Source: Glossina fuscipes | Lineage: Eukaryota > Arthropoda > Insecta > Diptera > Glossinidae | Direction: 5' to 3' | NCBI RefSeq assembly: GCF_014805625.2 | Contig: NW_023998431.1 | Coordinates: 3,211,804-3,275,803 of the forward strand | DNA: 64,000 nt | Part shown: positions 24,560 to 36,776 of the stretch, piece after piece | Layout of the letters: each line of letters begins with the position of its first letter | Position numbering within the stretch: position 1 is the first letter of the stretch | Program-made: the position numbers and the translations under genes | The notes under the pieces: model-generated | Databases searched by the model: none | The model's input: the letters and a program-made list of their open reading frames with translations, nothing else | Told to the model about the DNA's origin: nothing

Positions 24560-24723
24560 TTATTTTAAAGTTAATATTTTTTCACCTGTCATTGTTTTGG
24601 CATAGCTATTAATAAAACTCTTTAAGTAATTGATTTCGCTGCTATTTAATTCATTCCACTGTGTGCTATATAATCTAAATACATTTTCAATATCTTTTTC
24701 GGAAACATCTATTAATTCCTTCT
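24560..24723 (-). CDS. Small coding-like last exon, unknown protein
   Basis: The minus strand reads from an AG acceptor (ACATTTTAG, just above 24723) through 53 codons to TAA at 24562-24560. The product is acidic and helical, with parts KELIDVSEKDIENVFRLY and NSSEINYLKSFINSYAKT. I do not recognise it. It could be the tail of an undetected gene or another remnant in this decayed zone. The amino-acid usage looks protein-like rather than random AT translation. Confidence 0.3.
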
Positions 24724-24818
24724 CTAAAATGTACTAGTATTCGAATTTCTGTTCAATTACTTAATTGTTACTGAAGCGCTGGAATTTATATTTACATTTT
24801 ACATTTTAACATCCATAG

Positions 24819-24980
24819 GGAAGACAACAGAGCACAGCGAAAGCTGGATATAATTTTGTGGCTGCAATGCAAGTTGAAGAGCAAAATGTACCGTTTACGC
24901 TCCCTTCCCATTTAAAATTGGAAATCTTTGCATTACATTTGCGGAAAATTTTTAAAAATTTGATATCTTCAATGCGCTAA
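24819..24980 (+). CDS. Small coding-like last exon on the plus strand, unknown protein
   Basis: After an acceptor (CATCCATAG, ending 24818) an open frame of 53 codons runs to TAA at 24978-24980: GRQQSTAKAGYNFVAAMQVE, then VPFTLPSHLKLEIFALHLRK. The end is amphipathic (LEIFALHLRKIFKNLI). No family was recognised. It lies about 95 bp from the minus-strand exon at 24723 and points the other way, so the two are not one gene. Either may be a decayed retrocopy. Confidence 0.3.
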   Translation, partial: GRQQSTAKAGYNFVAAMQVEEQNVPFTLPSHLKLEIFALHLRKIFKNLISSMR

Positions 24981-25507
24981 AATCGCTTTATTTTGAGCTG
25001 TTGAGAACGACATTCGATAAGCATAGACTTTATTGAAAAAAGAAAATGACTTCTAAAATTCGTAACGTGCAATTTTTTTATCTCTTAGTGTGCGAGTCAG
25101 CTCAGACGCGCCAAAGTCCATGTTATCAGAAAATTTGTTGTGGAGAGAATCGCCTATTTACTGCTGCCCGTTTCGCCGATTAAAATGCTAGGATCTTTAG
25201 CTTTTTCTCGATTTTCATTTTCAAGGATTGAATTGTCATCGGTATGGGATGCGATCGCCTCTCTTTTCTCGTCGCAATATCGTTCTTCTTCTTTAAGTGT
25301 AGTCGACGGTGAGTGCAGGGGTAAAGACCAAACAGGCATCTCCGTCGGAGTAGAAATAAAAAAAAGTCCCTTATTTCTCCAAAGTCCCTAAAGTTTCCTA
25401 AGCCCAAGAACAAAGGTAAACTATCCCAAGTTATGGAAGAAAATAGGTAATGGACACTGTACCATCAGAAGTGATGATTAAACAATGGATGGCGTTAGAG
25501 GTGTGTT
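24981..25507. other. No supported gene
   Basis: Frames on both strands are short. A Lys/Glu/Ser-rich minus frame (25339-25157) has no recognisable motif. It may be worn mobile-element DNA next to the gypsy remnant. Confidence 0.4.
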
Positions 25508-26960
25508 TTAGGCTGTGGATCCTCTAATCCTTTCATTGTCAACGGCTGTCTGGATAACGCTTTTTATTTCATTTGCTTTTACGGTATGTGACTGCGAACT
25601 TATGTTGCTGTAATTCTCGAACTCATCTGGCCAGTCTTCCTGTGGGGTCCTCCATATTGTGAAGCCATTTACAAGATAAATGTTCGGTGATGACCTCGAA
25701 CTTGTATCCTCTAGGTATGGACTCATTTTATTATCATATCATATTGCAGCTAACCATTCTCTCTTCGTTGTTAAATAATTGATTTCAGCCTTTTGCAGCT
25801 CTCAGCTTGCATAAGCAATAACCTTTTCACCTCCTCCGTAAATTGGGCGCGTACTACTTTTAAGCCGTAATCGTTGGCATCGGTTTGCAAAATAAACTTC
25901 TTATTAAAGTCAGGCCACGTTAAAACTGGTGCATCTATTAATTTTTGTGTCAGGTATTCGTAGGCGAACTGTTGAGTATTTTACCTTTTTACGCAAACCT
26001 TACCTTTCTTAATTTCATTAGTAAAAGGACTAGCGATATCCGAGTATTACGGTATAAATCTCCTATACCATGATATAATGCCGAGAAACTAGCGCATCTC
26101 TCGTATATTTTGTGGAATCTTTAAATCGACAATGGCCTTAATTTTATCAGGATCTGTTTTCATACTTTCTTCTCCTACGACGTGTCCGAGAGATTGTGTT
26201 TCCTCCTGTATGAATTCACATTTTTCGGGGTGTATTTTGAAATTGGCGTTCCGTGACCGGTATCTAATTTTTATTAGGCTCTCATATTTCATATAAATTT
26301 GGTGTTGAGCAATCGTAGTAACACTATGATTATTTTGAAATTTAGGCAATTCCTTCTCAACAAATCCCTGTGCAGGTCACCGTAAACTCTTTCGATATTA
26401 GAATCTTTTACATTCTGATCAGTTAACAAATTTGCATTTGTGCTATCGGAATTTTCTCTCTTCTTATTAACCTGTATTGTGCATTCTTCTTACAGCTCTG
26501 TGATTGCATTTACTGTATGTTCGGGCACCTGATTGTTCGGACAAGCGTTCCTGTGATGTAGGACGATTGGCTACCGAGTAATGCTTAAATGGGTTATCTA
26601 GAGTTGTAGATAGATCGGCTATAGAAATAACGGCTTTAAAAGCTTTTAGAAAGGTTAATCCCAAGATTACGTCGTCCAATGCATTCGGTACTACTAAAAA
26701 AATAACCGTTTCAGTTTGATTACAAATTTGTACGTGACATTATACGGTCTGTTGGTCCATTGGCTAAAGTAACTTCTACTTCGGTGATTAGTGCCTCGAG
26801 TGGTGAATTAAGTGATTCGCTAAATTGAACAGCTGGTGGCGCCTGTACCGATTGTTGCAATAGTTATATCTCCCCCTATAGCAAGAGTAATCGTGAGTTT
26901 AGAGTTGTTGCAAGTTAATGCATTGGATGGAGAGGTTGGATATTCAGGACCCGCTGCTCT
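25508..26960 (-). mobile_element. Ty3/gypsy LTR-retrotransposon pol remnant
   Basis: In minus-strand order there is an aspartic protease, the end of reverse transcriptase, and RNase H. The protease region reads LTITLAIGG, then an active site that should be DTGA but has Gly for Asp at 26849-26847; DDVILGLTFLKAF follows at 26677-26640. The reverse transcriptase end is NANFKIHPEKCEF, then LGHVV, then KTDPDKIKAIVDL (26250-26110). RNase H shows FILQTDANDYGL near 25890 and a SPYLEDTS block near 25720. The middle of the reverse transcriptase, with its catalytic YxDD box, is missing between about 26460 and 26350, and stops are frequent. No LTRs were recognised at either end. It is dead. Integrase would be expected below 25508 but was not seen. 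Confidence 0.8.
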
Positions 26961-27299
26961 TCTGTTCAATCGGGTTCCTTACGAGTTTTTCTTTCTGGTG
27001 TTTTGCTTGTTGTTGCTTCCAAACATCTGCATTGGTTTGCGGCGTTTACAGTTTTTCTTTTTGTGTTTTTGATAATGTGTCGTTTGCGTGAGAGATCACT
27101 TTTGAATAAGTGACAAATTTTTTGTTTTATTTTGTCTGCTGCCTTCTGGCATTTACATCATTTCGAACTAAACCAGGCTCTGATTCTGAGCTAATCGTTG
27201 CTTATTTGCTGTGCGAGCGTTTTTGTCATCCTAAATACGCAGGTATCACTGGCCGTGCTGCAGACGCAGTCCTAGATCGTTCGAAAAGCTTATGTTTGT

Positions 27300-28860
27300 C
27301 ATAACTCCATTGTAGGAAGCGGAACGCTGCCTTTGGAAAGTTCTTAAAGGAGACTAGGAATGGTTTCTCTAAATTAAGTAAAACTCACGTGACATTATGC
27401 GAAAAGTTTGATGAAATTAAGATAATGTACGATGAGCGCCGCTAACCAAAGTACTCATCTTCTCCCCCAGCCTGCAAAAGACCAACTCGTAATTTATAGT
27501 TCTTAGTACGAACGACGCCTGCTTGTCGGTAGTGCCCTCCAGAAAGGCAAAATTCGTGTCAAGGCTGACGCCTGCCACCTCTAAGGGTAACACAGAAAGT
27601 TATCTTGCTGCAATTTGAAGCGTGTAAGAATTTTATTTGAATATACGAATTGTTAGTCAACATTTAGCTTTTGCTATCAAATCTTATATTTCTCCATTTC
27701 AGCATGGCTTTCGGAAACGAAGATCAACTGTTACGAATGTCTTATAGTTTGCTTGCCGTGTTTTCAAGGCTTTCTATAGTGGCTTTCGCTCGGATGTCGT
27801 ATATAATGATTTTAGTAAAGCGTTTGACTTAGTGAAGTTATTGATCTTCAAACTCAAGGCCTCTAGCCTTTTCTTGTACTTAGTGAAGTGGACAAACTCT
27901 TATCTGCATAACAGATCGTTCAGAGTTCTGTGTTTAACTTCATCATAGGGGATGAATTTCCCCTGACGCCTGACGTCCCTCAAGGCAACTACTTATGACC
28001 TCTTTATTTAATTTATTCAATAATGATCTCCCCTCGGTTATTAAATCCAACCAGATCAGAATTTGCGCCGACGATATTAAACTATTTGTTTCCTTTTTCT
28101 CGGAATCGCATATCAGCTTTAAATTGAATTTGGGTATATAGTGCTCGTTAAATTTTATGAAATTGAATCTAAAAAATTGCAAGAAGCTTGCTTTCTCAAA
28201 GACGAAGTCATTCAATACTGAGTATTTCATTGATTCACACAAGTTGACAAATGTCGATTCGTTCATGAGATTTAGGGGTTCCGTTCGACCAAAGATTACG
28301 TTTTAATTTGCGCATTGAACTCTCGTTCAGTAAAGCTAAGTTCACGCTAAACTACATCAAGGGGTGGTTGAAGGGGCTTAGCGATCTTTACCTTACAAAA
28401 AGGCTATAAATAAGCTTAGTCAAATCAATAGTTGGGTATGCCTCTATTGTGTGGTCTCCTTCCTATCGGCGTTATATAGATTCAATTGAATCCGTTCAAA
28501 AGCAGTTCTTGCTGTTTGCCCTTAGGCATACCTCCTTATCTCTCTGCCTCCTCATGATTATAGGTTGCTTCCTGTTATCCTTACGGTCACTTGAGAAACG
28601 TAAATTTATTTTTGGTGTTTCCTTCTTAATTAAATTAATTAATGGTAATATCGTTTCGTCCACATTACTTGGTAAGATAAGATTTATTGTCTATAATCGC
28701 TTCTCTAGGCACTTTGTTTTCATTAAGCTGAGTCAATTTAAATACGATTATGAGCTGCTTAAACCGTTCAGAGTTGTTTGCAGGAAGCTAAATGATGTCT
28801 ATGACTCACCTCATCTCAGGATCGAAGTCTTTATAGTCTATCAAAACGAGTATGCTTAAT
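27300..28860 (+). mobile_element. Non-LTR retrotransposon (LINE, jockey-like) ORF2 remnant
   Basis: The reverse transcriptase marks are QHGFRKRRST near 27701, DFSKAFD at 27808-27828, DVPQG near 27972, and a CADD box (normally F/YADD) at 28067-28075. A long C-terminal frame at 28449-28859 has the usual LINE tail layout: VWSPSYRRYIDSIESVQKQF, then FLLFALRH, then SLEKRKFIFG. The block before the reverse transcriptase (27310-27440, KRNAAFGKFLKETRNGFSKL) fits the linker after a LINE endonuclease. Several stops and frameshifts interrupt it, so it is inactive. The endonuclease end is missing. The 3' end is unclear beyond 28860. Confidence 0.82.
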
Positions 28861-29466
28861 ACACCCGATCTGCCTATGTTGTATTTAAACTAACTTGCTA
28901 TCTTAACAGCTTTTCCATGTTTGCAATCGCTTAGGCGTTCACTTGCAACTTGGTTCTGTACTGGTTGTCTGTGTGCCTCTGTGCGAGTATTGTAGATGCT
29001 CTTTTTCTTTTTTCTTCTCTGTTTGTTTCGAACTATTATTTAATAATCATTATTGTAAAATTTTGTTTTCTTTACTTCTCCTTATATACTTTATGCTAGT
29101 TTTTAATAACAATTAGTGTAGTGGACATAGGTTTTTTTATTTTTGCTTTTTATCAAATTTCGATTTTATTTTCTCGGGTTTTCTCCCTGAACTCACAAAA
29201 TACGATATTTGCTTGAATACCAAAACTATCTATGTTTGCTACAATTATAATTTAGAAAGTGTATTGCTTGTACAGTATAATAACAATATTCATAATAGCA
29301 GTATTGATAATAATAATGACAATAACAATAATAATGATGAAGACACTCTACAATTAGTTTAAAATTTACTTCTAAGAGTCAATTGAATTCAGTTGTTACT
29401 CGATCTTAGCTGGCTTCATGTATAATTCAAAATAAATAAATAATTAAATATAAGGAAAAAAGATGT
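28861..29466. other. Probable 3' end of the LINE and AT-rich DNA
   Basis: No gene was seen. It includes CAA/AATAAT-like simple sequence near 29280-29340 and AAAT repeats near 29430-29450. A 'tgtagtgg' at 29117 could be taken as an LTR start (see the element from 30046), but this is weak. Confidence 0.4.
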
Positions 29467-29740
29467 TCATTGCTTGTTGTGTCGACACCAAGTCGCATAT
29501 TCCTCTTTAAGTACCTCGGGCGTGGTATTTGATAGTCCTCGAGAATTAAATCCATAAAACTCTGTCAATTCCTCAATACCCCCTATGAATATAAACGGGT
29601 TTTGTCTCCCATTGTATATAATGTTGCGCCACTGTTTCCATGACGGAGCGCTTCTCATCGATTGATAATAGAGTTTTTTCAGGAATAATTACTTTTAATG
29701 TCGGCATTGATTTCGTGTTCATGTTTTCACTGGCTCCGCT
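29467..29740 (-). mobile_element. Gag-like fragment of an LTR retrotransposon, antisense
   Basis: The minus strand reads SAPSWKQWRNIIYNG, then NPFIFIGGIEELTEFYG, then EVLKEEYATWCRHNK to a stop at 29469-29467. A preceding block in another frame is KSMPTLKVIIPEKTLLSI. The spacing W..(I)..G...PF.F(I)..IEEL is typical of the first part of Ty3/gypsy Gag proteins. It is frame-broken and opposite in orientation to the larger LTR element to its right, so it comes from a different insertion. Confidence in the Gag assignment is moderate. Confidence 0.45.
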
Positions 29741-30039
29741 TACAATTACTCACTTATTAATCACTTATATTTCTACCCAATGCAAATCTAGCTATAATCT
29801 AGTTAAGATAACCTACTTTAGTTATAATCCGCATTAAATGTAAAACCCTAATTAAGATAACTTACGTTTGTGAAATTTTGGTAGTAACCTAGTTTAAAAC
29901 TTTACTATTTAGCTTAAGTTAGCACAACAATTTATTATATAGGACATTGACCACAGCTCAGTTAAAAGAGAAATATATTATAGAAGTCAATAAACAAAAC
30001 GTGAAAATAATTATTAAACGGAATAAATATTTGAGTTTC

Positions 30040-33000
30040 ACTACATGGCGACCGTGACAGAATGCAGTGAAAAAATGTTTTTTTAAGCCGGAAATTTTTT
30101 TAATAATTTCTTTTTTCTTTGAAACAGTTCAATGTGGAAAACAAATTAACAAAAGCTGCTCGTTGAAATACGGCTGAACTTTTACCAATTTGAAGTTAAG
30201 AAATACATTATCAAAAGACAATACTTGATAAACATTCAAAATCTAATTAAAAACAAAAGTGAAATAAATGTTTTCTATCGGTCAATTATTTAAAAAAAAA
30301 AAAAACAATACTTAAAACACACACTGCATTTAGCTAGCGAAAGAAGAGGAGGTCTGAAATTGCGGATACGTGAAGCAATTTACACTAACAGCTAGTGAAG
30401 GACGAATAAACGATGCGTTATACCGACAGAAATACATCATCCGTGATCACCCATCGCCTTAGTCAACCGCAATTACAAACGCATCGGATTATATTACGAT
30501 AAAACACATAATTATAAATACATTATACCTACGGTTAGTTACAATCTATAAGTAATTAATATAAAAATTATTACTTAAGTTATCTAACATATACACATAT
30601 GCTTTAATTCGACGTCAAATAAATATCATATGAAATAAAGCGAAAAAGGGGGCGGAAGATAATTCTAATCAATTATATCTGAAAAAAAAAAAAAATTTTT
30701 TTTCACCTCAAGAGGAGGTACACAAACGAAATTTGATAACCCTAACGCCAACGTTATTACCAACATAATGATAACTGACCACACACCTCAACTGGAATTA
30801 ATCCAATGTTTAGTGATTCTCTCAGTAATTTTAAGCGCAACTCACTTTTTAATACTTCTATACCTACTACACAAAAAACAGTTAAAAAAGAAATATACAA
30901 TGCAGCAATACAATCTTTCTAAACAAACTTTCCTTAGCAACCTGACCGCTCCTCCACAAGAAACCAATATCCTAAATATGGCGACAGGCAATCATCCTTC
31001 GCGCCGATACATTTTGAACACCCTCTCCCCACAGGAGACGATATTATAGATTACCAAGAACAAATCTACTAAAGAAGGTACAGGAAACAATTCAAGCGGG
31101 CACACGCATCCGCAAGTTTATAAATCAAATCAAAAATTATAGATGGACTGGTCAGTGATAGTATAGCAATACAAAAGCATTAAGGAAAGCTTTGATAAAT
31201 TTTATAAATGTGTTAATATCGACAGGTGCACAAGCACAGACACAATAACGAGAGGCGTATAAATCCTTGTAAAATGTCTTGAAGAAATCCGAATAATATT
31301 GAACGTAAACTACGAGCGACTCACATTAACGCACAAAAGTACCGCGCACAAGCACTTCCTCCAGCAATTACGAGGAAGGATATTAGCCGTCACAAATAGA
31401 AGAGAGATAGATATATACTTAAGTGACTCCCTCCATGAAACTATAGAACAACATTAACTTACAACAACAAAAACTTCCACTAACAACAAGCCACAATCAT
31501 TAATGGGGTTTCTCAAGACAGCCTCAAGTCTTATCCCTGACTTCGATGGCAATATTGAAAACTTACAAAGCTGCATAGATGGATTAGAACTAATAGATTC
31601 TATCAAAGAAACATATGAAGCAGTGGCAATCACACTAGTAAAAACCAAACTAAAACGCGCCGCAAGAAATCTAAGAAGTCAGGAAAACACATTGACACAA
31701 ATAAAGGACACATTAAAAAATAAAATAAAAGGGGAATCAGTAGAGTTTTTAACAGCCGAAATCATGTACACACAACAACAAAATAAAACAGCGAACCAAT
31801 TCACAAAAGAGATGGAGGACCTAACTTAATCTCTAGAAGGAGCGTACATTGCGGATGGACTGACAAATACGCTCGCTACCAAATCTAACCCCCAGCAAGC
31901 TATTAAAGCAATGACACGAAACTGCTCCATAGATAAATTAATTCAAACTTATCATGGAAGCAGGAACTTTCAACAATATGAACGAGGCAATAACAAAGTT
32001 CGTAAATAGTTGCACGGAGGCAACCAGCACCAATGACACAGTTTTTTATTGCAAAAATAAAGTAAACATTCCCACCAATTGCCGGGGACGTAATAGAGGA
32101 CGTTATAGTTACGGTAATAACTAGCAACGCAGGGAATATACCAACGACCGCCGTTACAACAATAATAACAACAACGGAAGTCGGAATAATTACAATTACG
32201 AACGAGCAAGAAATAACCGGAACGTAAGAATAACCCATTCGGAAAACAACCAAATCCCCTTGAGCGATATATCACTTTAACCTAAGTCTAAGTAACTTTA
32301 TAGAAATCGAGAACGCAGTAACAAATTACCCGCTATCCCTATTAATAGATACAGCAGCTGACATATCACTACTAAAATACATATACAGCGTGCACACCCA
32401 ACCAATCTGACATCGGAAAAGGAACACGGCAGAAGAATAACTGCCCAGAAGAGCAACAAGTAAATAAACATAAAAATATGGAGCCCAAAGTCTATAAAGT
32501 CAGTAACAATAATGACGCAGGAAAACTTGTGTAAATAAAATTTGACTCCGACAAATGTTCTATGAAACAGGAAAGAAAAATAATTGCCGAATTCAAAATA
32601 AATGACATGTGTAGCAATGGGAAGCACAACTTAGGCCAGTTTTTCCAAAGTATGGAAAGAGAAGCTGATATAGTAGGAATGTCAAAATTCAAAATGTCAC
32701 CAAGCGAGAAGATTTTCAATCATAGACAAAAATACTAAGTCCGAAATCAAAAATATTCTAGTAAAATATCACAATGACCCAACAGAAGGCGGTTACACAG
32801 GAATTACACGTACCTTGTCAAAAATACGAAGATAAAATTGTTGGCCACAAATGACAAAAACAATCGCTAAGCATGTTTAAGGATGTCCACTATACCAAAA
32901 GGCTAAAATTACAACACATGCCAAAACTCCTATGACCCGAACACCAGCAACTGCTTTGGACATAGTTGCAATTGATAGCATTACCAAAGACGGAAAAAGG

Positions 33001-33842
33001 CAACGAATACGCGATAACAATAACCTGCGACCTTACCAAATATCTGGTAACAATCCCGGCCACAAACAAAAGCGCTGAAACCGTAGCAAAGGCAATCTTC
33101 GAAAATTTCATACTAAACTACGGACCCTTAAAAAAACAGTTGTAACGGATCAAGGAACCGAATACAACAATGCGCTGATAAACGATCTATGTAAATACTT
33201 CAACATTGACAAAATAACATGAATAGTCCGTCATCATCAGACACTTGGCACGGTGGAACGCAACCACCGAACATTAAATAAATACATCCGTTCATATGTA
33301 TCGCCTGAACTGAATGATTGGGGTATTTGGATAAAATATTTCCAAAATTGTTTGAACAAAACACCTTCCACAACACATAAATGCTGTCCCTACGAACTAG
33401 TTTTTGCTAGGCTACCAACACAACTAACAAATCCTCACAATAACATTCAGTATCTATACAATAAAGACGATTACGTTAAAGAGACTAAATGTAGATTAGA
33501 TGTAGGTAAGAAAAACAAAAAAAAAAAAATTACGACAAAAAAAGTAACAATTCCCCATTAGAAATGGGTAACTTAGTATTGCTAAAAAATGAAGCAGGAC
33601 ATAAGTTACAAAATAAATATTCAGGACCGTATAAATTCGTAAATATTTACGATAACAACAACATTAAAATTAAAGACAATACAAAAAAAAAAAAAAATCA
33701 AATAGTATACAAAAATAGGATAAAATTATATAAAGAAGAAATAACATCGATAATTAATAAGCCCAAGAATGATGACAGCTATAAAACGGCGTCCGTAATA
33801 AGATTTATTCTCAGCGGTAGCAAAATTTTATTTTACTTATGA
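30040..33842 (+). mobile_element. 412/mdg1-like LTR retrotransposon, degraded gag-pol
   Basis: After the primer-binding site comes a long leader and then gag. The frame at 31503-31829 has PDFDGNIENLQSCIDGLELI and QNKTANQFTKEMEDL. Next is the Gag tail with an Arg/Asn/Tyr-rich segment (32090-32220). The protease LLIDTAAD lies near 32342-32362, with Ala in place of the usual Gly. Most of the reverse transcriptase is missing or unreadable. The end of integrase follows at 33253-33561 (HRTLNKYIRSYVSPELNDWG), then its tail at 33564-33842 (LLKNEAGHKL, YKNRIKLYKEE). Stops and indels break every domain. The 5' LTR must end at 30045; its start is not settled. I did not find a matching 3' LTR after 33842, so the element is truncated or its 3' LTR was lost. 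It is not capable of movement by itself. Confidence 0.8.
30046..30060 (+). promoter_or_regulatory. Retrotransposon primer-binding site (tRNA-Arg type)
   Basis: TGGCGACCGTGACAG directly follows a 5' LTR end ...TTTCACTACA. The 412/mdg1 lineage of fly LTR elements is known for LTRs ending ACTACA and a primer site of this kind, matched to tRNA-Arg. Confidence 0.75.
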
Positions 33843-34435
33843 CAGCAGAATTTTTCTTTATGCCGAGGTGGCGCACTCGACTTTTTTTTAAATTTGATGC
33901 GGTAGCAGGAAGAAATGTTTATCCGGGGACTGCGTCAAATAATACTACATTTTTTCAGCAAAACAAATTTAATATTGCGGCGGCAAAGCAATTGCAATTT
34001 TGTTGATATTGCTACTTCAGTAGCGGACGATAATTAAACAACAGTGCAATTGTGTTTATGACAGCGCTCTAGTTAATTCAGCTGCAGCTTTCTCTTATTT
34101 GCGATGGACAATATTTCTCTTACGCAACGGGAGAAATTTGCTTTTCGAAGATGCAGAATTTCTCCTTCGACGCGACAGAAATATTCTTTTGGAGCTGTAA
34201 AATTTCCCTCTTAATATAACGGGAGAAATTATCTCTTAACGGCGTCAGCAAGTGATGGCGAGACAAAATGGCAATGTTCCGCTGATAAGTACGTTGCGGC
34301 TGAAAGAAGAAGAGGTTCCAGGAATTTTCCATATCCGATACAAAATATTCACACCAACTAAGAAATACTAAACGACAAAAAATAAACGACTTTGTTCGCG
34401 AAATCAGTCACTATTACAATAGTTCTTTATAAAAC
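33843..34435. other. Sequence downstream of the LTR element, unassigned
   Basis: It begins with a purine/GC-richer patch ('gccgaggtggcgcactcgac', 33861-33880) that could be the element's plus-strand priming area, but no LTR follows that I can match. No gene was seen. Confidence 0.4.
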
Positions 34436-34645
34436 TAAATATTGTCAAAATAAGGCGTTATATGGGTTTGATCGAAAAAGTGGTGCGATCCGAATTATTT
34501 TAATAATTGTTCGTTCTTGACGCAAAACACTTGTCGAAAATTTACGACGTATAGGATCAACACTAGAATACTAAGAGAGACCTCAGACGGACAGACAAGC
34601 TTCAATTCAGAAAATGATTCCGCATCGGTCGGTATTATTTTTTTT
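34436..34645 (-). repeat. Dispersed repeat family A fragment
   Basis: It carries, in reverse orientation, 'aaggcgttatatgggt', 'tgcgatccgaattattttaa', 'cagacggacagacaagctt' and 'aattcagaaaatgattcc'. Confidence 0.55.
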
Positions 34646-36290
34646 AGTTAAGAGATCAATTAAATGAATAGAGAAAAATTCATATTTTTAAAAGTTTGCA
34701 ACGGTTTCAAATCCCTAACTTAAGCCGCAATATGCTGCTAAGAAATAATTCTTCTGCATCACTGCGCCTTATTGAGTATAGTAGATTGAATATTTTTAGA
34801 AAAAGTTGTGATTTTGTACTTATTGTAGGAGGGAAAGCTCCCACAATTTAATAAATATGTGATAGGTAATGAAAAGAGGCAAAGAGCGTACTTTTAGGAC
34901 ATGACCCCCCCTCCTTACCAATATTCTAATGAATCTCATTCTATTATATCTTTATCTGTCTAAATTATTTCTATCCTATCTTGAAAACGTTCAGTGATGA
35001 AACAAAATATAATTTGCAATTTTTTTTATTTTTATTTGTATATTCAATACATTGTTTTATTTATTATTAATTCATTCATTCACAATATAAAGTAATTTCA
35101 AACACAGTACAAATTGTATACAAAAATCTACACTTTGTTATACCAAAAGCGATTTCTACACTTAAGCGGTACGTTGTGTCCTTTTAACTGTTCGCATACA
35201 ATACATAGATTAAAAAAAAAAAAAAAACACTACCTTATCGTTAAGTTTATTAAGTGTTTATGTGTTTAGGTAAAAATTCTGGGATTTTATTTATGTTCAT
35301 TTGACGTTCAATCAAAGAATATTTTTTAAGAGAAAAAAAAAAAAAAGTAATATTAAAATAAGGCAAAAATAAAAGCAAAATTTTGTATTCATCTTAGAAT
35401 GACGAATCTTAGATATCCATTACCTCAATAATTGTAAAACATATTTCTTTATTTTCGTTCCAACTCTTCGGAAGCATTATTTAACTTGTTAAATATTCGC
35501 ATGAACATATCATATATAATTATAATTTTTATCTGTTTGTAATTTTTTCTTAAATTTTACACTGTCTAGACATTTTTGCGGGTGTTTCAAATTTATTTTC
35601 TAATTTCACCCGTAGGCATCAATTAAGAGTTCGATTTCGAGTGTCAACTGCTCGTATCAGTTTTTGCTTTCATGATTTTAGCAAGGAGAGTTCATAAGCG
35701 AACAAAAAGCCTGCGCTAAGTCAAATCGAAATACCTGACATTAATTGAGAGCCTTCTTCTATTGTATATGTATACTTTAGGGAATTGTCGACGTTTATTT
35801 CTCTTATATCTTATCCTTATAATAAGTAAGGAAATTGTTTATATACATATTTTCCTGCACCGTGTCTGTGTGTGCATTATTCTTTACATCAAGCTACGGT
35901 ATAATAATTGCAAAGTATTCCGCCGCTTTTGGCACCTTTCAGATGGTGTCTCGAGAAGTACTTTTGTATCAATTTCTATCAATATCGCTTGTGGATTACA
36001 CATGGCAGCTATTCACTGTCGAGTATATGGTCTGTTGCTTGATCACGTTTATTTTCGCATTGCGTTTTTTGATCGTTCTGTTAACGTCTACATAGACCAT
36101 TTTACTTTTTGACATTTTCAAATTCTTAATCACACACAAACAACAGTAAATACCGTTATTAGTGAAACTAAATAATTGCATTTGCATTTTCTTCTAAAAA
36201 AAAAAAGTAAGCGTCCGCGCTTGCGTCCAAGACCTGTTGATAAAACATAATGGAAGTTAGCTACAGCATCATAAATATAATATAAAATAC
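34646..36290. other. AT-rich intergenic DNA
   Basis: A/T runs (for example 35211-35226 and 35333-35346) and no supported gene. The two overlapping open frames at 35762-36112 look like chance frames: hydrophobic, with no start context, splice signals or known motif. Confidence 0.5.
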
Positions 36291-36776
36291 TGTTACGAAA
36301 ATCCCAAATTCAGTTAATGTCGGCTAAGTAATTTTCGTAATAATAAATTCCCTAAAGAAGGAAAAACCAAATGAGCATTCGCAGGCGCCTCGTGCAGCTC
36401 CATGCCGATGAAAACGACCAGCGGAAAAGCGGTAGGGTAAAAGCTAAGTGCACATTCGCAGGCGCCTCGTGCAGGTGCAGGCCGATGAAAACGATTGGAG
36501 GAAAACCAGGCTGGGATTAGAAATAAAACCATAAATTTAGGTATAGTAAGATGCTTGTAAAATTGTATATAAATAGAATGTTCGTGAAAAGTAGAGTTAG
36601 TCTGGCAAGAACGTAGAAGTTGAGATTACGGCCAAAATATATTGTAAATAAATATTCCTACTGTTGTGAAAGACAAGGTAGTAAAACAAAAGTACTTTGA
36701 AGTGCATTTCTCTTGATCAAAATATCCACGATCTAGTGATACGGATTGTATCTTGTAAAAAGCGAATTTCATAACA
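36291..36776 (+). mobile_element. Solo LTR with 4-bp target-site duplication
   Basis: The 486-bp unit starts TGTTACGAAAAT and ends ATTTCATAACA, an imperfect inverted repeat with the TG...CA ends of an LTR. It is flanked on both sides by ATAC (36287-36290 and 36777-36780). Inside, a TATATAAATA box (36566-36575) is followed about 80 bp later by AATAAA (36647-36652), giving a plus-strand transcript start and poly(A) signal. A 77-bp-spaced direct repeat with a GC-rich core (gcaggcgcctcgtgcag, at about 36381 and 36458) lies in the promoter-upstream (U3-like) part. No internal region is present. The 4-bp duplication fits Ty3/gypsy or BEL/Pao. Confidence 0.85.

Noticed and set aside
29117..30045. 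A 929-bp 5' LTR delimited by TGTAGT...ACTACA
   Set aside because: The right end is convincing, but the left end sits in LINE 3' sequence and the span contains an antisense Gag-like block, so the left boundary is not supported.
31903..33111. Several minus-strand frames of 73-116 codons
   Set aside because: They are antisense to the degraded gag-pol of the plus-strand LTR element.
35762..36112. Two overlapping hydrophobic plus-strand frames, possible small membrane protein
   Set aside because: Both frames are hydrophobic because of T-rich codons; no start context, splice signals or known motif.
36314..36532. Minus-strand 72-codon frame with repeated peptide blocks
   Set aside because: It lies inside the solo LTR and its repeats reflect the 77-bp duplication in the non-coding U3 part.
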